Below, one piece after another: positions 35,458 to 47,500 of a stretch of 64,000 nt of DNA. The notes beneath the pieces are model-generated. The model had not been told where the DNA came from. It saw only the letters and a program-made list of their open reading frames with translations, and ran no database searches. Where the stretch lies: the NCBI GenBank assembly GCA_963422465.1, contig OY730174.1, forward strand, positions 1,488,001 to 1,552,000. The letters are read 5' to 3'. Both the position numbers and the translations under genes were made by a program. This DNA comes from Lichina pygmaea (lineage: Eukaryota > Ascomycota > Lichinomycetes > Lichinales > Lichinaceae). Position 1 is the stretch's first letter, and each line of letters opens with the position of its first letter.

Positions 35458-38320
35458 CTAGGGGGAGGGCTGCTGCTGCGATTGTTGCTGCTGCTGCTGA
35501 GGCATTTCCCTGAGAATGAAACCCGGGGGCAGGATATTCGCAAACGGGAACGGAAAGTTGCTGAAGGCCGGAGCCGCGGCCGAGCCCGAGGCCTGGCCTG
35601 GCTGTCCAAGAGGGGCCGCGTTGACCGAATCGGGGTCGGGGCCGTCTGGACGCTCGTGTCGGCGAGCTCGGCCCGAGTCTTGGTTCGACCGCGTGCCCCT
35701 CCGGCCACCACTGTGATCGGTCGTCACCCGTCGGCTGATGGCTGCGGTTCGTGGAAATTTCCAAGTCAGCATGTTTGATGGCGCAGCGTCCGATTGAACA
35801 TCGAGGTTCGAGTTTCCACCGCACCTTTAGACGACACTCCCGCTCCAATCTCGATGTCGGGCTCCTCGACCACGAGCCCGCCTTCGATGGGTTTGCCTCC
35901 GGAGCCGCCAAACTCGGCCGTCAACATCCACTTCCGGTCTGCCTCGGTCAGACGGGCGATCGGGATGATGCTGACGCCGGTCGCGTAATCGCTGCAATCA
36001 CGTGGTCCGAACCCAACTCCCCACCGAGTCTGCGATGTAGCCACGTCAGCTTTGACGCCTCGATCCAAGACGCGAGGACGGGCGCGGGTAACACTCACGC
36101 GCAACTGAAGGTCTGGCGGCTTGTCCCTCTCCATGCCTTCCTTGGCGGCGATGGCATCCTTGCGTGAGATCATCTTGATGAAGGCATGGCGCTTCTCGGA
36201 GTTGACGATGCAGGTCTGAACGCTGCCGAATCGAGAAAAGACTCTGCGGAGTTCATCGTCGGTGGTCCTACGCCAAGTCAGTCCGAGTTCGCGTCTGTGT
36301 GGCGTCGCGAGCATGGCGGAGGGAGACCTACGTGACGCCGCCGACGAAGAGGGTTCGGCTGTAGACTGAAGAAGACCGTCAGCACAGATTCGTTGCCAGT
36401 GCCCGTCACCCAAAACCAACCTTTGATGTTGTCCTTGCCGATTGTAGGGTCGTAGTCGAACCACTTCGGGCCAACAGGCGGTACCGGGTATCGGTCGACG
36501 TCGCGGTCCCGATCACGATCTCGGTCGGTCGGGCTCCATCCGCGGCGGTTGGTCGGCGGGCTGCGCTGGCGATAGTCGTCGCGACCGCGGCCTCCTCGGC
36601 CTCCTCGCCCTCGCCGCTCGTACGGGTCGTCCCGGCCCGGCGAGTCGCCGCTGTAGTCGCCGTAGATGGGGCTATCGCGCCGACGAGGGGGGCTGCGGTC
36701 GCGCTCTCGTCCCCAGGGTCTCGGCGAGCGACTGCGGTCGCGGTATCGGCTGGGCGGGGATGAGCGGCCACGGTCGGTTCGGTTCGGGTCACGTGACGGA
36801 TCGGCTGCCCACCCGGCCTGGTTGGGCGGCGGCCACGCAGGCGCCGGGCCGGCGGCAAGAGCGCCCATACCGGCCATACCGGCCATACCGCCCATGCCAG
36901 CCATCGCCGAGTTCGCATTGCTGGTACTAAGCGCCGCGAGAATCGGTCCCCATTGCTCCTGGGGAATGCCTTGTTGCATCAGTATCCGGATCAGCTCCAG
37001 CTGCTGCTGTATCGTTTCGGCGGCTCCGCCCACAGGGTGCGGCTGTGGCGGCGGCGCCGATGGCGGCGGCAGCGGGGGCGGAGGCACGGCTAGTGAGTTC
37101 GGCTGGGCATTCGGCATCAAGGCTGGATTCAGGTTCATGCCTGGAAACTGCGAGGCAAGACTGGGCGCACCAACGGGCTGCGGCGTCGTCGCATAGGTTG
37201 GCATCTGGCTAACGGGGACCACGGCCGGCTGAGGAGGCAGCTGTGGCGCGCTCGACCCATTCTTCATCGCATTATCTATGCCAGGACGGCCGAAGTTGGG
37301 CGACGGCGCCGGGGCGCTCTGCTTGGCTATGTTCGCCAGCGCTTCCAGGATCGCCGTCGTGTCTGGAGGGGGTGCGGTCGGGGGCGCAGTCCCGGCCGAT
37401 GGAGCTGCCGCCGGTGGCGGCGTGCCCGGAGGAGTGGTGGAGGCGGCGGCACCGGAACCTATCGGCGGCGCCGAGCAAAACGGCCAGGTTAGATTCGAAG
37501 CGATCGCAAGGTGCGTGCGGACCGAGGGCGGTTTGTCTCACTGGACGGGGCGTTGAGCTTCTCCTTGAAAGACGCAAGCATGTGCGCCGGGAAGGTGATC
37601 CCTCGCTCCCAGATATCCACCAGTTTCCTAATCTTCTCCTAGATACGCCATCAATGTCGTGTGAGCGAGTGACGATTCAGCGCATCAGACTGCGCGACAA
37701 TACGAGAACGGAGACGAAGGGGGAAGGGGGGGCATCATGATGGAGGCAGGCGCGCAAGACAAGCCGCTGCCGGCCAACTTCTCGCTGCGTCGTCGACGGT
37801 CCTATGGGTGCCGAAAGCGCTCCCTCGCGGTCCTTTTTAGGCGTACCTTTTGATCTTCAGGCGCATGCTGGACGATATCGGCCATCAGGACGGGCAACAG
37901 CTCCGTCACTCTATTCACGCCGGCTGCATACGTGCCATCACCGGCTGCCGCGCCAAGCTGCTGGGCCATCTTCCGCGCATGGTCTACCCATTGTCGCGTT
38001 ACGGAATCTACGACGTACAAGACGCCTAGCTTATGCGTTCCCGGTGCTCTCTTGAAGTGCGTGTAGATCTTCTGCACAATGACCGATTCAGACTATGATC
38101 GACGATGAGAAGTCAGCTCAAAGTTCCCAACGGTTGTGACCACGAGGCAACAACGAGCCGATCCTGGCTGGAATCAAGCAAACAGGGTGAGGCCTTTCAC
38201 CTGGATATTGTTCGTACAGAGCGTGGTGATAGCATTGATCTTTGAGCCAGATACCCCCGGTGGTTTGAGAGCCAACATGGCCTGCAGGGCCGCGTCTAGT
38301 TCCGCTACGACGGACGACAT
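35458..38320 (-). CDS. seb1: Seb1/Nrd1-type CID and RRM RNA-binding protein
   Basis: Couples RNA polymerase II to RNA processing and termination: the CID binds the polymerase C-terminal repeat and the RRM binds nascent RNA. Eight exons: 38320-38201, 38092-37847, 37638-37542, 37458-36421, 36365-36332, 36267-36099, 36029-35825 and 35741-35458. They sum to 2193 nt, 730 aa. The CID (residues 1-155) is MSSVVAELDAALQAMLALKP through VQKIYTHFKRAPGTHKLGVL to DIWERGITFPAHMLASFKEK. Next is a Pro-rich linker, then an Arg/Ser/Asp region (SRYRDRSRSPR) and RGRGGRGGRGRDD. The RRM begins SRTLFVGGVT with the RNP1-like segment KRHAFIKM. The conserved Seb1 extension RWGVGFGPRDCSDYATGVSI follows. It ends in a Gln-rich tail. 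Two mutually consistent introns cut the RRM. Confidence 0.96.
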
Positions 38321-39535
38321 GGCGGAGATGTGGAGGCCAGCAATGATTGTACCAGCAGTAGCAGGAACAGTGAAAATAGGAGCAGCAGTAGCAGTACCAG
38401 TCGGTTACTCGGTCGATGATCCGGTTCGAGTCAACCTCATCAGGATACTCTCGAACGGACGTATGTTTATCGTCGAGCTCCAGCCGTGATCAGCCACGAG
38501 ATCCAAGATCTAGCGGCACTGGTCGTGGTCTCTACGGTCTTTTAGTCCGTTGTCCGTGATGGGGATGGTTATGTCCAACCGGCCAGTCAGTCGATCGGCT
38601 ATCCACGGCGGCCTTGACCGGTGATGACGAGCTGGGAGCCGTTTTCAGGCGCCGTCGGAGAAGCAGCAGCAGAAGATGCGCAACGGTGATGGATCAAGCA
38701 ACGCTTTACTGATCCTATCCGTTGGAGCAGTTTTCAACTACAGCCCCTCTGACCGTGCCTTGTTGACTAACCGCCCAAAAAGCGGATCCCAGTGTAGGTG
38801 TTACTGGAACGACTCCGAGTGCTCGGACGACCAGACGTCCTTCACCAACCTGGAACCACCAGCTGCGACCGACCGACGAGATTGATCAAAGAGACTTCGT
38901 TCAGGTCGAACAGCGCAGCGAGTATGTGCGAAGATGAGATGGATGGACCAAGGAAGATCAGGCAGAGAAGATGGAGAGAAGTTGGATGGGGACGGATTTG
39001 GAGTTGGTGATACGTATTAAGGGTCAAAGAGAAGAAAAATGACGAGCGGGTGTGTCAGTTGGCCGGATTAGAAAGGAGAAGAAGAAGAGGGGAAAGTGCG
39101 AATGAATAAGAGCGAGTCGACCCGAGTCACGTGACAGCGCCGCGCTTATGTCATCCAGATCAACAAATCAGCGGCGTCGGCAGGGACACTTCTTATCGCG
39201 GTTATTATAAATCGTAGTGATGTGTCAAAGCTCAGAGTTCTGTTTCATCTATACATTTATGCTCAGTACTCCCGTACTGCTGATCAACTGGCTTGCGTCT
39301 GAGCGCTTCGAAACTTTTGCCCTCAAAAAGCTCCGGGTAGACTCGGGAAGAGAAGGCGACTTGCTGTCCAGAATTTTCAATCTTTCAATCTTTCGTATCT
39401 CTCAGCCCCCCTCATCTGAGCCGCCGAAGACATTTTCTCTTGGGTCTCTTCTTCTGACCTGGAGCTCGCTCGATCCATCGTACCGCTCTTTGACCTTGAA
39501 CATCCGAACACTCGTCCATCAGCTGCCAAAGCGCA
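38321..39535. promoter_or_regulatory. divergent upstream region between seb1 and citrate synthase
   Basis: No gene seen. The region contains an AGCAGTAGCAG microsatellite at about 38350-38395. An AT-rich TTATTATAAATC element at about 39200-39212, some 330 bp upstream of the citrate synthase ATG, could act as its TATA box. A CT-rich stretch at 39375-39420 resembles fungal core-promoter pyrimidine tracts. Confidence 0.4.
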
Positions 39536-41556
39536 ATGGCGCCATCCGCGAGACTCGTACCACAGCTCCTACGGCCCTCGTTACCAGCCCACTCCACCGC
39601 AGCTCGACTAGCAGCGTGCAATGGCGTCCGTTGCTACTCCACAGCAAAGACCCAGGTGAGCAGGAAACTCACTGCGCTCGGCAGCAACGAATCGGAGCTG
39701 ACGGCGGGTGCCAGTCGTTGAAAGAAACCTTCGCAGCAAAGCTCCCGGCGGAGATTGAGAAGGTGAAGAAGCTTCGAAAGTACGGCCGTCCAACGTCGAG
39801 ATGTGTGCCTCGGCTCTGACGGCAAGCTCAACTGCCGTCTTTTAGGGAGTACGGTTCGAACCCGGTGCAAGAGATCACGTTGGATCAGGTCTACGGTGGC
39901 GCTCGCGGCATCAAGTCACTGGTCTGGGAGGTCTGTTGCCGCTGGCTTCTTCCTGGTGTCTGTTCAGAGAAGTCTTACTGACTGCGCTGCAGGGCTCGGT
40001 GTTGGATGCGGAAGAAGGCATCCGTTTTCGTGGAAAGACGGTACAAGCAGACGCTGCAACGACGCCAGAATCCCTCCGCTAACCCTCGTAGATCCCCGAA
40101 TGCCAGCAGCTACTCCCCAAGGCATCGGGAGGCGAAGAGCCCCTCCCCGAAGGTCTGTCCTAGCTCTCTGGCTTCGTCGAGTCTGCGGCGACTGACTCTG
40201 ATTACGCCCTAGGTCTGTTCTGGCTGCTCCTGACAGGCGAGGTCCCCACCGAGCAACAGGTGCGCGAGCTATCGGCCGAATGGGCCGCCCGCGCGGACGT
40301 GCCCAAGTTCGTCGAGGAGCTCATCGATCGATGTCCCAACGACCTGCATCCCATGGCCCAGTTCTCGCTGGCCGTCACCGCACTGGAACACGAGTCCTCC
40401 TTCGCCAAGGCCTACGCCAAGGGTCTGAACAAGAAGGACTACTGGCACTATGTCTTCGAGGACAGCATGGACCTCATCGCCAGGCTGCCCACCATCGCTG
40501 CCCGCATCTACCGCAACGTCTTCAAGGACGGAAAGCTGGCCCCGGTGCAGCGTGATAAGGACTACAGCTTCAACCTGGCCAACCAGCTGGGCTTCGGGGA
40601 CAACCACGATTTCGTCGAGCTCATGCGCCTGTACCTCACGATCCATTCGGACCACGTACGTCGCAAAAGCCGGCTCGCTCCTTGAGGTGCAACGGCCGGT
40701 CGTGTCACGTGACTGGACGATTGGCTGACTGGCTGTCGCTCGGTTATCGACAGGAAGGGGGCAACGTCAGCGCTCACACCACCCATCTCGTCGGTAGCGC
40801 CCTCAGCTCGCCGATGCTCTCTCTGGCCGCCGGTCTGAATGGCCTGGCCGGGCCGCTGCACGGGCTGTAAGCAGAACGGCCACCTGCGGTCTACTTTCGG
40901 CAGATAGAAACCCGCTTACCGTCACCTAGGGCCAACCAAGAGGTGCTCAACTGGCTGCAGAAGATGAAGGCTCAGATCGGCAACGATCTGAGTGACCAAG
41001 CCATCACCGATTATCTCTGGTCGACCTTGAACGGAGGTCAGGTCATCCCCGGTTACGGCCACGCCGTGCTGCGGAAGACCGACCCTCGGTACACGTCGCA
41101 GCGCGAATTCGCACTCCGCAAGCTTCCAGACGACCCGATGTTCAAGCTAGTCAGCCAGGTTTACAAGATCGCGCCGAAGGTGCTGGCCGAACATGGCAAG
41201 GTCGGTGATATATCCCCCAAACAGCAGTCACCAATCGCCTGGAACTGTTCGTCAAGCTAACTCTCGTGACAGACCAAGAACCCATGGCCCAATGTTGACG
41301 CGGTAGGCATCGATTGACCTGTCTGGTTCTGAACATCTGGGCATCGACTGACGCCGCGATCTTCTAGCATTCCGGCGTCCTGCTTCAGTACTACGGTCTA
41401 CGGGAGGCGAGCTACTATACCGTGCTCTTCGGCGTGTCGCGTGCTCTCGGCGTTCTGCCCCAGCTGATCATCGACCGCGCCCTGGGCGCGCCGATCGAGC
41501 GTCCCAAGTCGTACAGCACCGATGCTTGGGCCAAGCTCTTGAGTGCTAAGTTGTAA
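39536..41556 (+). CDS. cit1: mitochondrial citrate synthase
   Basis: Condenses oxaloacetate and acetyl-CoA to citrate, the first step of the TCA cycle, in the mitochondrial matrix. Ten exons: 39536-39655, 39715-39779, 39846-39930, 39993-40040, 40092-40152, 40213-40655, 40754-40866, 40930-41200, 41273-41302 and 41368-41556. They total 1425 nt, 474 aa, the usual size for the fungal enzyme. The N-terminus [20 protein letters not shown] is a mitochondrial presequence. Catalytic residues are visible: His in [11 protein letters not shown], His in [17 protein letters not shown] and Asp in [14 protein letters not shown]. The protein ends WAKLLSAKL, without a peroxisomal SKL-type signal, so this is the mitochondrial form and not a methylcitrate or glyoxysomal paralogue by targeting. 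It lies directly upstream of the citrate carrier yhm2 on the same strand. Confidence 0.97.
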
Positions 41557-42188
41557 GTCAAAGGTCGTAGAGAGATTAGGGGTGACAAAGTGGAGGAGCA
41601 TCCGCTGGAAAGTGCTTTTAGAACTGTTGGCAGCTCGGATCGTTGAGTTGCTGGGTTTTCTTGGTGAATACGTGTTTTCTATGCTTTGTAGATTGGACGG
41701 TCTGATCGGCGAGGTTGAGGTGAATACTGCGTTCTCCTCAGCTGAAAAGCAGGTCCTTTGGGTAAGCTTTGTCGACACCAAATACAGTAGCGGTCATACG
41801 TACTCTACCTTGTAGTTACAGCACGAATGGGAATCCACGTACGAGTACGGCACAGGAGTGGTGTGGTACGTACACAGGTACCCTCGTATTTCCAGTAAGG
41901 CTGACGTTGGCATCTTGCTGCGCTGACTAAGCCCGCTTATGCTTGCAGCGTCTGCTGCAAGCCTTAGGGATAGGCACGCCTGTCGTTTAGGGGTCAACTC
42001 CCCTACGAGCAAAATTCCGCCTGTTAACGTCTCGACTCTGGACGTCCTCTTCCCTCGCCATCAGCGGGTCTTTCTTCCCCAAGTTTTTCATTTCATCATA
42101 GTCTCGACGTCGGTAGCGAAGGAGCGCCCAGTCTCGCTTGGCCAGCGCTCCTTCCTGTTGACAGATCCGACTCGTCATGTCCACCACA
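41557..42188. promoter_or_regulatory. intergenic region between citrate synthase and yhm2
   Basis: 632 bp holding the 3' end of citrate synthase and the promoter of yhm2. It contains GTAC elements (41798-41875) and a CT-rich stretch ending at about 42100. No coding frame. Confidence 0.4.
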
Positions 42189-43621
42189 ATGGCGATAGCC
42201 CAACCTCCGAATCTGGAGAAGAAGCCCATCAAGTTCAGCAATCTGCTGTGTAAGGCCTGAATTCTGTGGAGGATGTGACGACGGGTATCTGGTGGCTAAT
42301 CCATCGGGTCGTAGTGGGTGCTGGCTTGAACCTGTTCGAGTAGGTATCCACCTTGATCATGAGGATCATGAGGGTCGTCTGCTAAGAGACTCGCTGTCCA
42401 GGGTCACAACTCTGGGACAGGTATTCGTCCCCGTGACAAAGCGACCCTCGGATGAAAGGCTGATCTCACCAATGGATCCAATAGCCATTGGAGGTCGTCA
42501 AGGTCAGGTTGCACTGTCGAAGGTCGTCGTAACACTCAACTAACGCCGAGCCAGACAACAATGGCCGCCAATAGAGGCGATAGCTTCGCCGGTGCGATGT
42601 CGAGGATATGGGCTCGTGGCGGCGCTCTCGGCTGTCAGTGATCACGGTTTCCCAACCGGCGTCTGTTCGGCTGCTGACATTCCTTCTGTTCAGATTTTCA
42701 GGGTCTGATTCCATGGGTGCGTTGTTCTTCCGGATGCTGTTGCCTACAATTCCGCTCTTGTCTCCACGATCGGTCGGTTTCTCACGGTCTCTCCGCTGCA
42801 GGCATGGATTGAAGCGTCGACCAAGGGCGCCGTCCTGCTCTTCGTCGCGTCCGAGGCCGAGTAAGCAGGGTCACTTTCGCCTCTGTCAATTCGGTGCTCA
42901 TCGTTGGCCAGGTACTACGCAAGATCGGCCGGCGCCTCGGACTTTGTCGGTGGCATCTCCGGCGGCATCGCGGGCGGTGTTGCCCAGGCTTACGCCACCA
43001 TGGGCTTCTGTACCTGCATGAAGACTGTCGAGATTACGCGGCATCGACAAGCGGCGGCTGGCATCAAACCGCCGGGCTCGCTAGCGACATTTATGGACAT
43101 CTGGCGCCGCGAGGGGATTCGTGGTATCAACCGTGGCGTCAACGCCGTGGCTATCCGACAGATGACCAACTGGGGTTCGCGCTTCGGTCTCTCGCGGCTG
43201 GCGGAGCAGGGAATCCGGGATCTAACCGGCAAGGAGGCGGGCCAGAAGCTCAGCGCCGGCGAGAAGATTCTAGCAAGTGGCCTCGGGGGTGGGTTGAGCG
43301 CCTGGAATCAGCCCATCGAGGTGATCCGCGTCGAGATGCAGAGCAAGACCGTGGACCCCAACCGGCCGAAGAACCTGACCGTCGGCAAGACCCTCAGGTA
43401 TATCTACCAGTCCAACGGCGTCAAGGGTTTGTACCGCGGGGTCACGCCGCGGATCGGGCTGGGCGTCTGGCAGACCATCTGCATGGTGGGCATGGGAGAC
43501 ATGTGAGTTCATCTGTCTCTTCTTAACACCTTGTATCTTCGGTGTACTGATTGCGGGTTCTCCTAGTGCGAAGGAGTTGGTCGAGAAGGTTACGGGCGAA
43601 AGGGTGACAGCCAAGCATTGA
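42189..43621 (+). CDS. yhm2: mitochondrial citrate/2-oxoglutarate carrier Yhm2
   Basis: Inner-membrane carrier that exports citrate from the matrix in exchange for 2-oxoglutarate, feeding cytosolic NADPH and acetyl-CoA production. It was first described in yeast as an mtDNA-maintenance protein. Nine exons: 42189-42249, 42315-42339, 42402-42420, 42485-42502, 42555-42633, 42694-42716, 42802-42860, 42912-43502 and 43567-43621. They total 930 nt, 309 aa. Three tiny exons (18-25 nt) encode the first carrier signature EVTTLGQPLEVVKTTMAANR. Family blocks include [52 protein letters not shown] and LSAWNQPIEVIRVEMQSK. It ends GERVTAKH. The micro-exon splicing is inferred but keeps frame and family sequence throughout. 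Confidence 0.96.
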
Positions 43622-44040
43622 CGTCGTTTCTTGGTGGCTCCCGAGGGCCGTCACCGGAGCATATACGGTTCTCTTTCCCGTCTCGAGTGTCCAGGGGTCT
43701 CTTGTCGATGGCTATCTGTCGCCGGTTCATTCGATTTCGAGCGCTTAATTCCAGGCGCCTTCGCTTCTTGTATTTGTATATCGGCTATGTAGACTTGAGC
43801 ACCGCCATCTAAAACTACTTATTCTGTTGGTTGATCTCATGCAGTCCATGACAGCGTCCGTCTTTCAGACCCGCTCGAAAGCTCTGGATTGACTCTTGAG
43901 TTTCTAACAATGAAGATTGAAGACTTTCTTTGGGTCTGGTACTCCGGTTTACCTCCAATCCTCCACGTCACTGCAACGGTCCAATGGCTTTCTTCTTCCG
44001 CTCCATGTACAATACATCTCACACGAAGTACGTACGTACC
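43622..44040. other. intergenic, no gene
   Basis: 3' flank of yhm2 up to the insertion site of the second LINE copy. A GTACGTAC element lies at 44027-44040. Confidence 0.45.
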
Positions 44041-46087
44041 CTATAGACTAGGCCTGCGACGACTCAAACCTCCACGCGGTGCAGGCTGGGAACCTCGGGG
44101 CAGCGATGGCAGGCAGTCTCCCAAGCTGCTTGTAGTCGCTGCACCGAGAGCTAATTGAGTCACCAGTCGAGCTGCTGGTGCCCGTGGAGCAACAGGCCAC
44201 CGGAGGTGTCGCGCAGGCACCCTGGACACCCCCGTGAAGCGACATCAGCAGAACAGAGGACTGCGACCAAACTGGTTATGAAAACCACCCGACAGATGTC
44301 TACCGTGTACGCTACGGCCCGAAGCCAGCCCCGCAGCTGGTGGATGTGAAGTCTAGGCATCCGACAGGGCACCTCTGGAGTAGTCGAGAGGAGTTTTCAT
44401 CGCACAACCCCCCCTAGCAGAGTCTCCAGCAGCTAATGCGTCGAGGATCTTGTTCTAGGAGGGGAGCGATATCTGCACCGCGGCATTGTTAATCAAATAG
44501 GGAATACGTGTTCAAGAAGGCGAGCAGGCAGCCCGGAGGAAGCCCGCCGCTCCAGTGCCTAAGGGCCATGTGATAGCCAAAGTGCTGGCTTGATGGTTTT
44601 GCCTAAGGCCTTGCCACAGGTTCCCTTCAGACTGCCTGCGGACCGGGGCCGGAGCACCGGAGATTCTCTGTTCGGAGGTTCTCCGGTGGGTCACCACGTA
44701 CAACCGGGGCCCCACAGGCGACAGCAGGCAGATTGAGACTCCTCCCTACTTGGTTAGTGGGTTGGAAAGGCAGTCCTGCAGGTGCTGGCATGGCCTGCAG
44801 GGTCTGTAGATCCTGCGAGGCATAGTCGGCCTCTGTACGAGAGATCTACAGAGGTAACATGAAACAGCGAGAGCTGCGGGGTGTGGCATATAATGGCAGT
44901 GACGGCAGTAGGGTCTGGGCCTACTACAAGACTGTCTATATTGCCTGAGAGGACAGAAGCGCATGCCGGTCTGTACAGAGTGCAGGCTCAGGCTGCAAAT
45001 GACAGGCTCAAGGAGCAGACTGCAGTTGGAGCGTGGGCTCCAGGCCGGCAACCCGGCGCTCCGAAGCAGGACCTAGGGGTGAGCGTACACAGCGGAGCGC
45101 AAAAGGCCTCAGGACTGCGGGGAAGTGTGGCAGAGACCCTGCACAGGATGTCGACTCTGCGCTATGCCTTGGCATAGCTCAACTGTGGTTACGGCAGTGC
45201 TACAAGTGCCAGCGATATGGCCATGTTGCGACAGCCTGCCACAACCAACAATGTCGTGCCCATTGCTCTGGCCAACATGACACCTGGCAGTGCAGAGTGG
45301 CAGAGGATCCAGCCCGGGCTTGCTGTGGTGCCTGCCATCAGCGAGGGCACAAGGCGTGGGACAAGAGCTGCAGTGTGCGTGATAGGGAGTTGAACTGCCT
45401 CACTGCTGCAAGGATGGCAGCACCTGGGCGATTCCTGGTACCACGTGTGGAGGCATCATCCACACCATCACTGACACCAACACCAACACCAACACCAGCA
45501 CCAGCACCAGCACCAGCAGCCACCATACAACACTCGCAAGACAACAACAATAGCAGCAGTGAGGATGGCACCCCCCCCCCCCCCCCCCCCCCCCCACACC
45601 TCCTCCAGCACCCACCGCACAGGCCCCAGGTGAGAAGTGTCCACACAGCAGTGATGGCGACGATGGCGAGAACAACCCCTCCAGCAGCAACAACAACAGC
45701 ACCACCACCGCCACCACCACTCTCTCGAAGAGCTGAAAGTGACAGGGCCAAGTGAGGGCTCAATTGCCTGGCCAACGCACAATCACCTTGTCACAGCTAC
45801 GCAGCCTGGCAACCCCACCAACTCTGTCCCTCCCTGAATAAGGGATCTCGAGGTTCTGCTGCTACAGACCTCCTTCTTTGTTCTATCGTTACCCCAGCAG
45901 TTTACCGCCCTATCGGGTGTGTGGGACAATGATGGTTTTCGCCCTTAGGGCTCTTTTGCTTCCACAAGTGTTAGAGCCTAGAGGTTTTCCTTGTTATACA
46001 GCTACACAGTGTTCCCGGCATAGTCTAGCCACTAGCTAGTTCTGAAGCGGAGAAGGAATTCAATACAATACAATACTCTATAGACTA
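44041..46087 (+). mobile_element. LINE derivative carrying ORF1 (gag-like) but no reverse transcriptase; 10-bp target duplication
   Basis: A 2027-bp insert (44051-46077) sits between direct repeats CTATAGACTA at 44041-44050 and 46078-46087. Its one long frame (to stop at 45755) encodes a LINE ORF1/gag-like protein with zinc knuckles: CYKCQRYGHVATAC (C-X2-C-X4-H-X4-C), CRAHCSGQHDTWQC and CCGACHQRGHKAWDKSC. A Thr/Pro, Asn/Ser and Pro-rich tail follows, part of it written by a 25-base poly-C run. After the stop only about 320 bp remain, matching the 3' ends of the other two copies and ending in (AATAC)n. No ORF2 (endonuclease, reverse transcriptase) is present. The 1 kb before the knuckles has no long frame and is probably 5' UTR or decayed ORF1. 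Confidence 0.85.
45571..45595. repeat. poly-C, 25 nt, inside LINE ORF1
   Basis: Twenty-five C residues encoding part of a polyproline run in the ORF1 tail; slippage here would shift the frame. Confidence 0.9.
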
Positions 46088-46700
46088 TACGAGCAGTCTG
46101 TAGTCTATACCTTTCAACTTTTGACTACCCAATTACCAATGATCAATCCAGGAGACTAGAGTCGGGAGCAGAGGACTAATCCAGACAACTACTCCAGTGG
46201 GACCCGACAGCCCTAGTTGTTTGTGTAGATGATCATATCACGTAAGAGTTCCCAGTGTAGTCACGTGAGCATGCAAGTATACTTAACTCGTCTTACCGGT
46301 TCGAACCATTTCAGCTGGAATAAAATATTCCACCGTGGCGGATTGATCGGTTCGTTCGGTAGGCATCACGTGATACTGCGGTAGGTAAATGCAAGAAGGC
46401 TATGAAGGACACTGGTCATACCGCAGTACTCCGTAGACCTACAAGACTTGCCAGACCTAGAACCCTCACCAAAGAATTCCTGGTGGACAGCCTACATCTT
46501 GAAAGTTAGGTCCCAACCACCAGACGAGTGAGACGACAGCTGCCACAAATAGTAGAATCGGAATACAAGTGATTGCGCGTAATTATTGTTGTACCCCCCC
46601 CCCCCCCCCTCGCAGCCACTCTACCAAGCGACAAATCCACGCGACTCTTCCATCAACATCATGTCGTAGCATCTCCAAAAATCAAGTATCCAGACTTCTA
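46088..46700. other. intergenic between LINE and transposase relic, no gene
   Basis: Contains a 16-base poly-C run (46594-46609). A GGTTCGAACC at about 46298 is not part of a tRNA fold. No coding signal. Confidence 0.45.
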
Positions 46701-46717
46701 GCTTCTAAGCGGCTCTA

Positions 46718-47500
46718 TTGATTCAGCATGCTTTCGTACACGACCGAGGACCTGACGCATTCCAGTACACCTGCTACTACTACAACAACATCCACCTGCT
46801 GTACCTGCCGGCCCATGCCTCCCATGTTCTTCAGCGTTGGTGCTGGGGTCTGAAGCAGGCATACCAGACATCCCTTGATGATTTCATTAAAAGATCAGCT
46901 ACCAGAGCTATTGGGAAGCCCATGTTCCTAATTTTGTGCCAGAGAGCACGAGAGAAGATATTCAGTAGCTCAAACATCATCTCTGGGCGGCGACATACCA
47001 GGTTGTGGCCACCAAGTTATCAGAAGGTGTTGCAGAACAGATTTGTCATTACAGAGTATCCACCACAGCCAGCAGACACCCAGGGACATCTAAGACCCCG
47101 CAAAAAGAACCCGAGCACCCTGAGAACACATCCCAAGCATCAGAGCTGGTATTCCCAACACGAAAGAGGTATCGTCAACTTGGAGAATCCATAGAGAAAG
47201 TTAGCATGAGACTCCTTAGCCAGGACTCTCTTTCCGTCGGTTAAAAAGTGCCTGGACTGCCAAAACCACCAGGTCAGCTGCAACAACTTCAGATTGACTA
47301 CGTAGAACTTGAGATCAAGACATTACGTCCACCGAAGTGCCAGGAAGTCCACCCCAACCCGAACGATCACTTTGTCAAGATCACAGCACTCGAGGCCACG
47401 AGGGAGCAGTACCAGGCTGCAGATCCAGTCGACACGGTAGCCAGGCAGAATCACGAGGTCAAGTTTCATCAGATGTACTTGCATTATCTTCTCTAAACAA
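46718..47500 (+). mobile_element. pogo/Fot-type (Tc1-mariner superfamily) transposase relic
   Basis: The first frame reads NNIHLLYLPAHASHVLQ and then LKQAYQTSLDDFIKRSATRA. This is the segment just downstream of the second catalytic Asp in DDE transposases of the pogo/CENP-B-like group (usual form VHLLYLPPHTSHVLQPLDLG). The later frames carry the typical C-terminal pieces RKRYRQLGESIEK and CQEVHPNPNDHFVKI. The catalytic core upstream is missing, and the C-terminal half passes through three frames with an in-frame TAA between them, so this is a truncated DNA-transposon remnant. Inverted terminal repeats were not found. It follows directly after the LINE insertion in the same accessory patch. 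Confidence 0.75.

Noticed and set aside
46290-46312. GGTTCGAACC resembling a tRNA B box
   Set aside because: No acceptor, D or anticodon stem can be formed around it.
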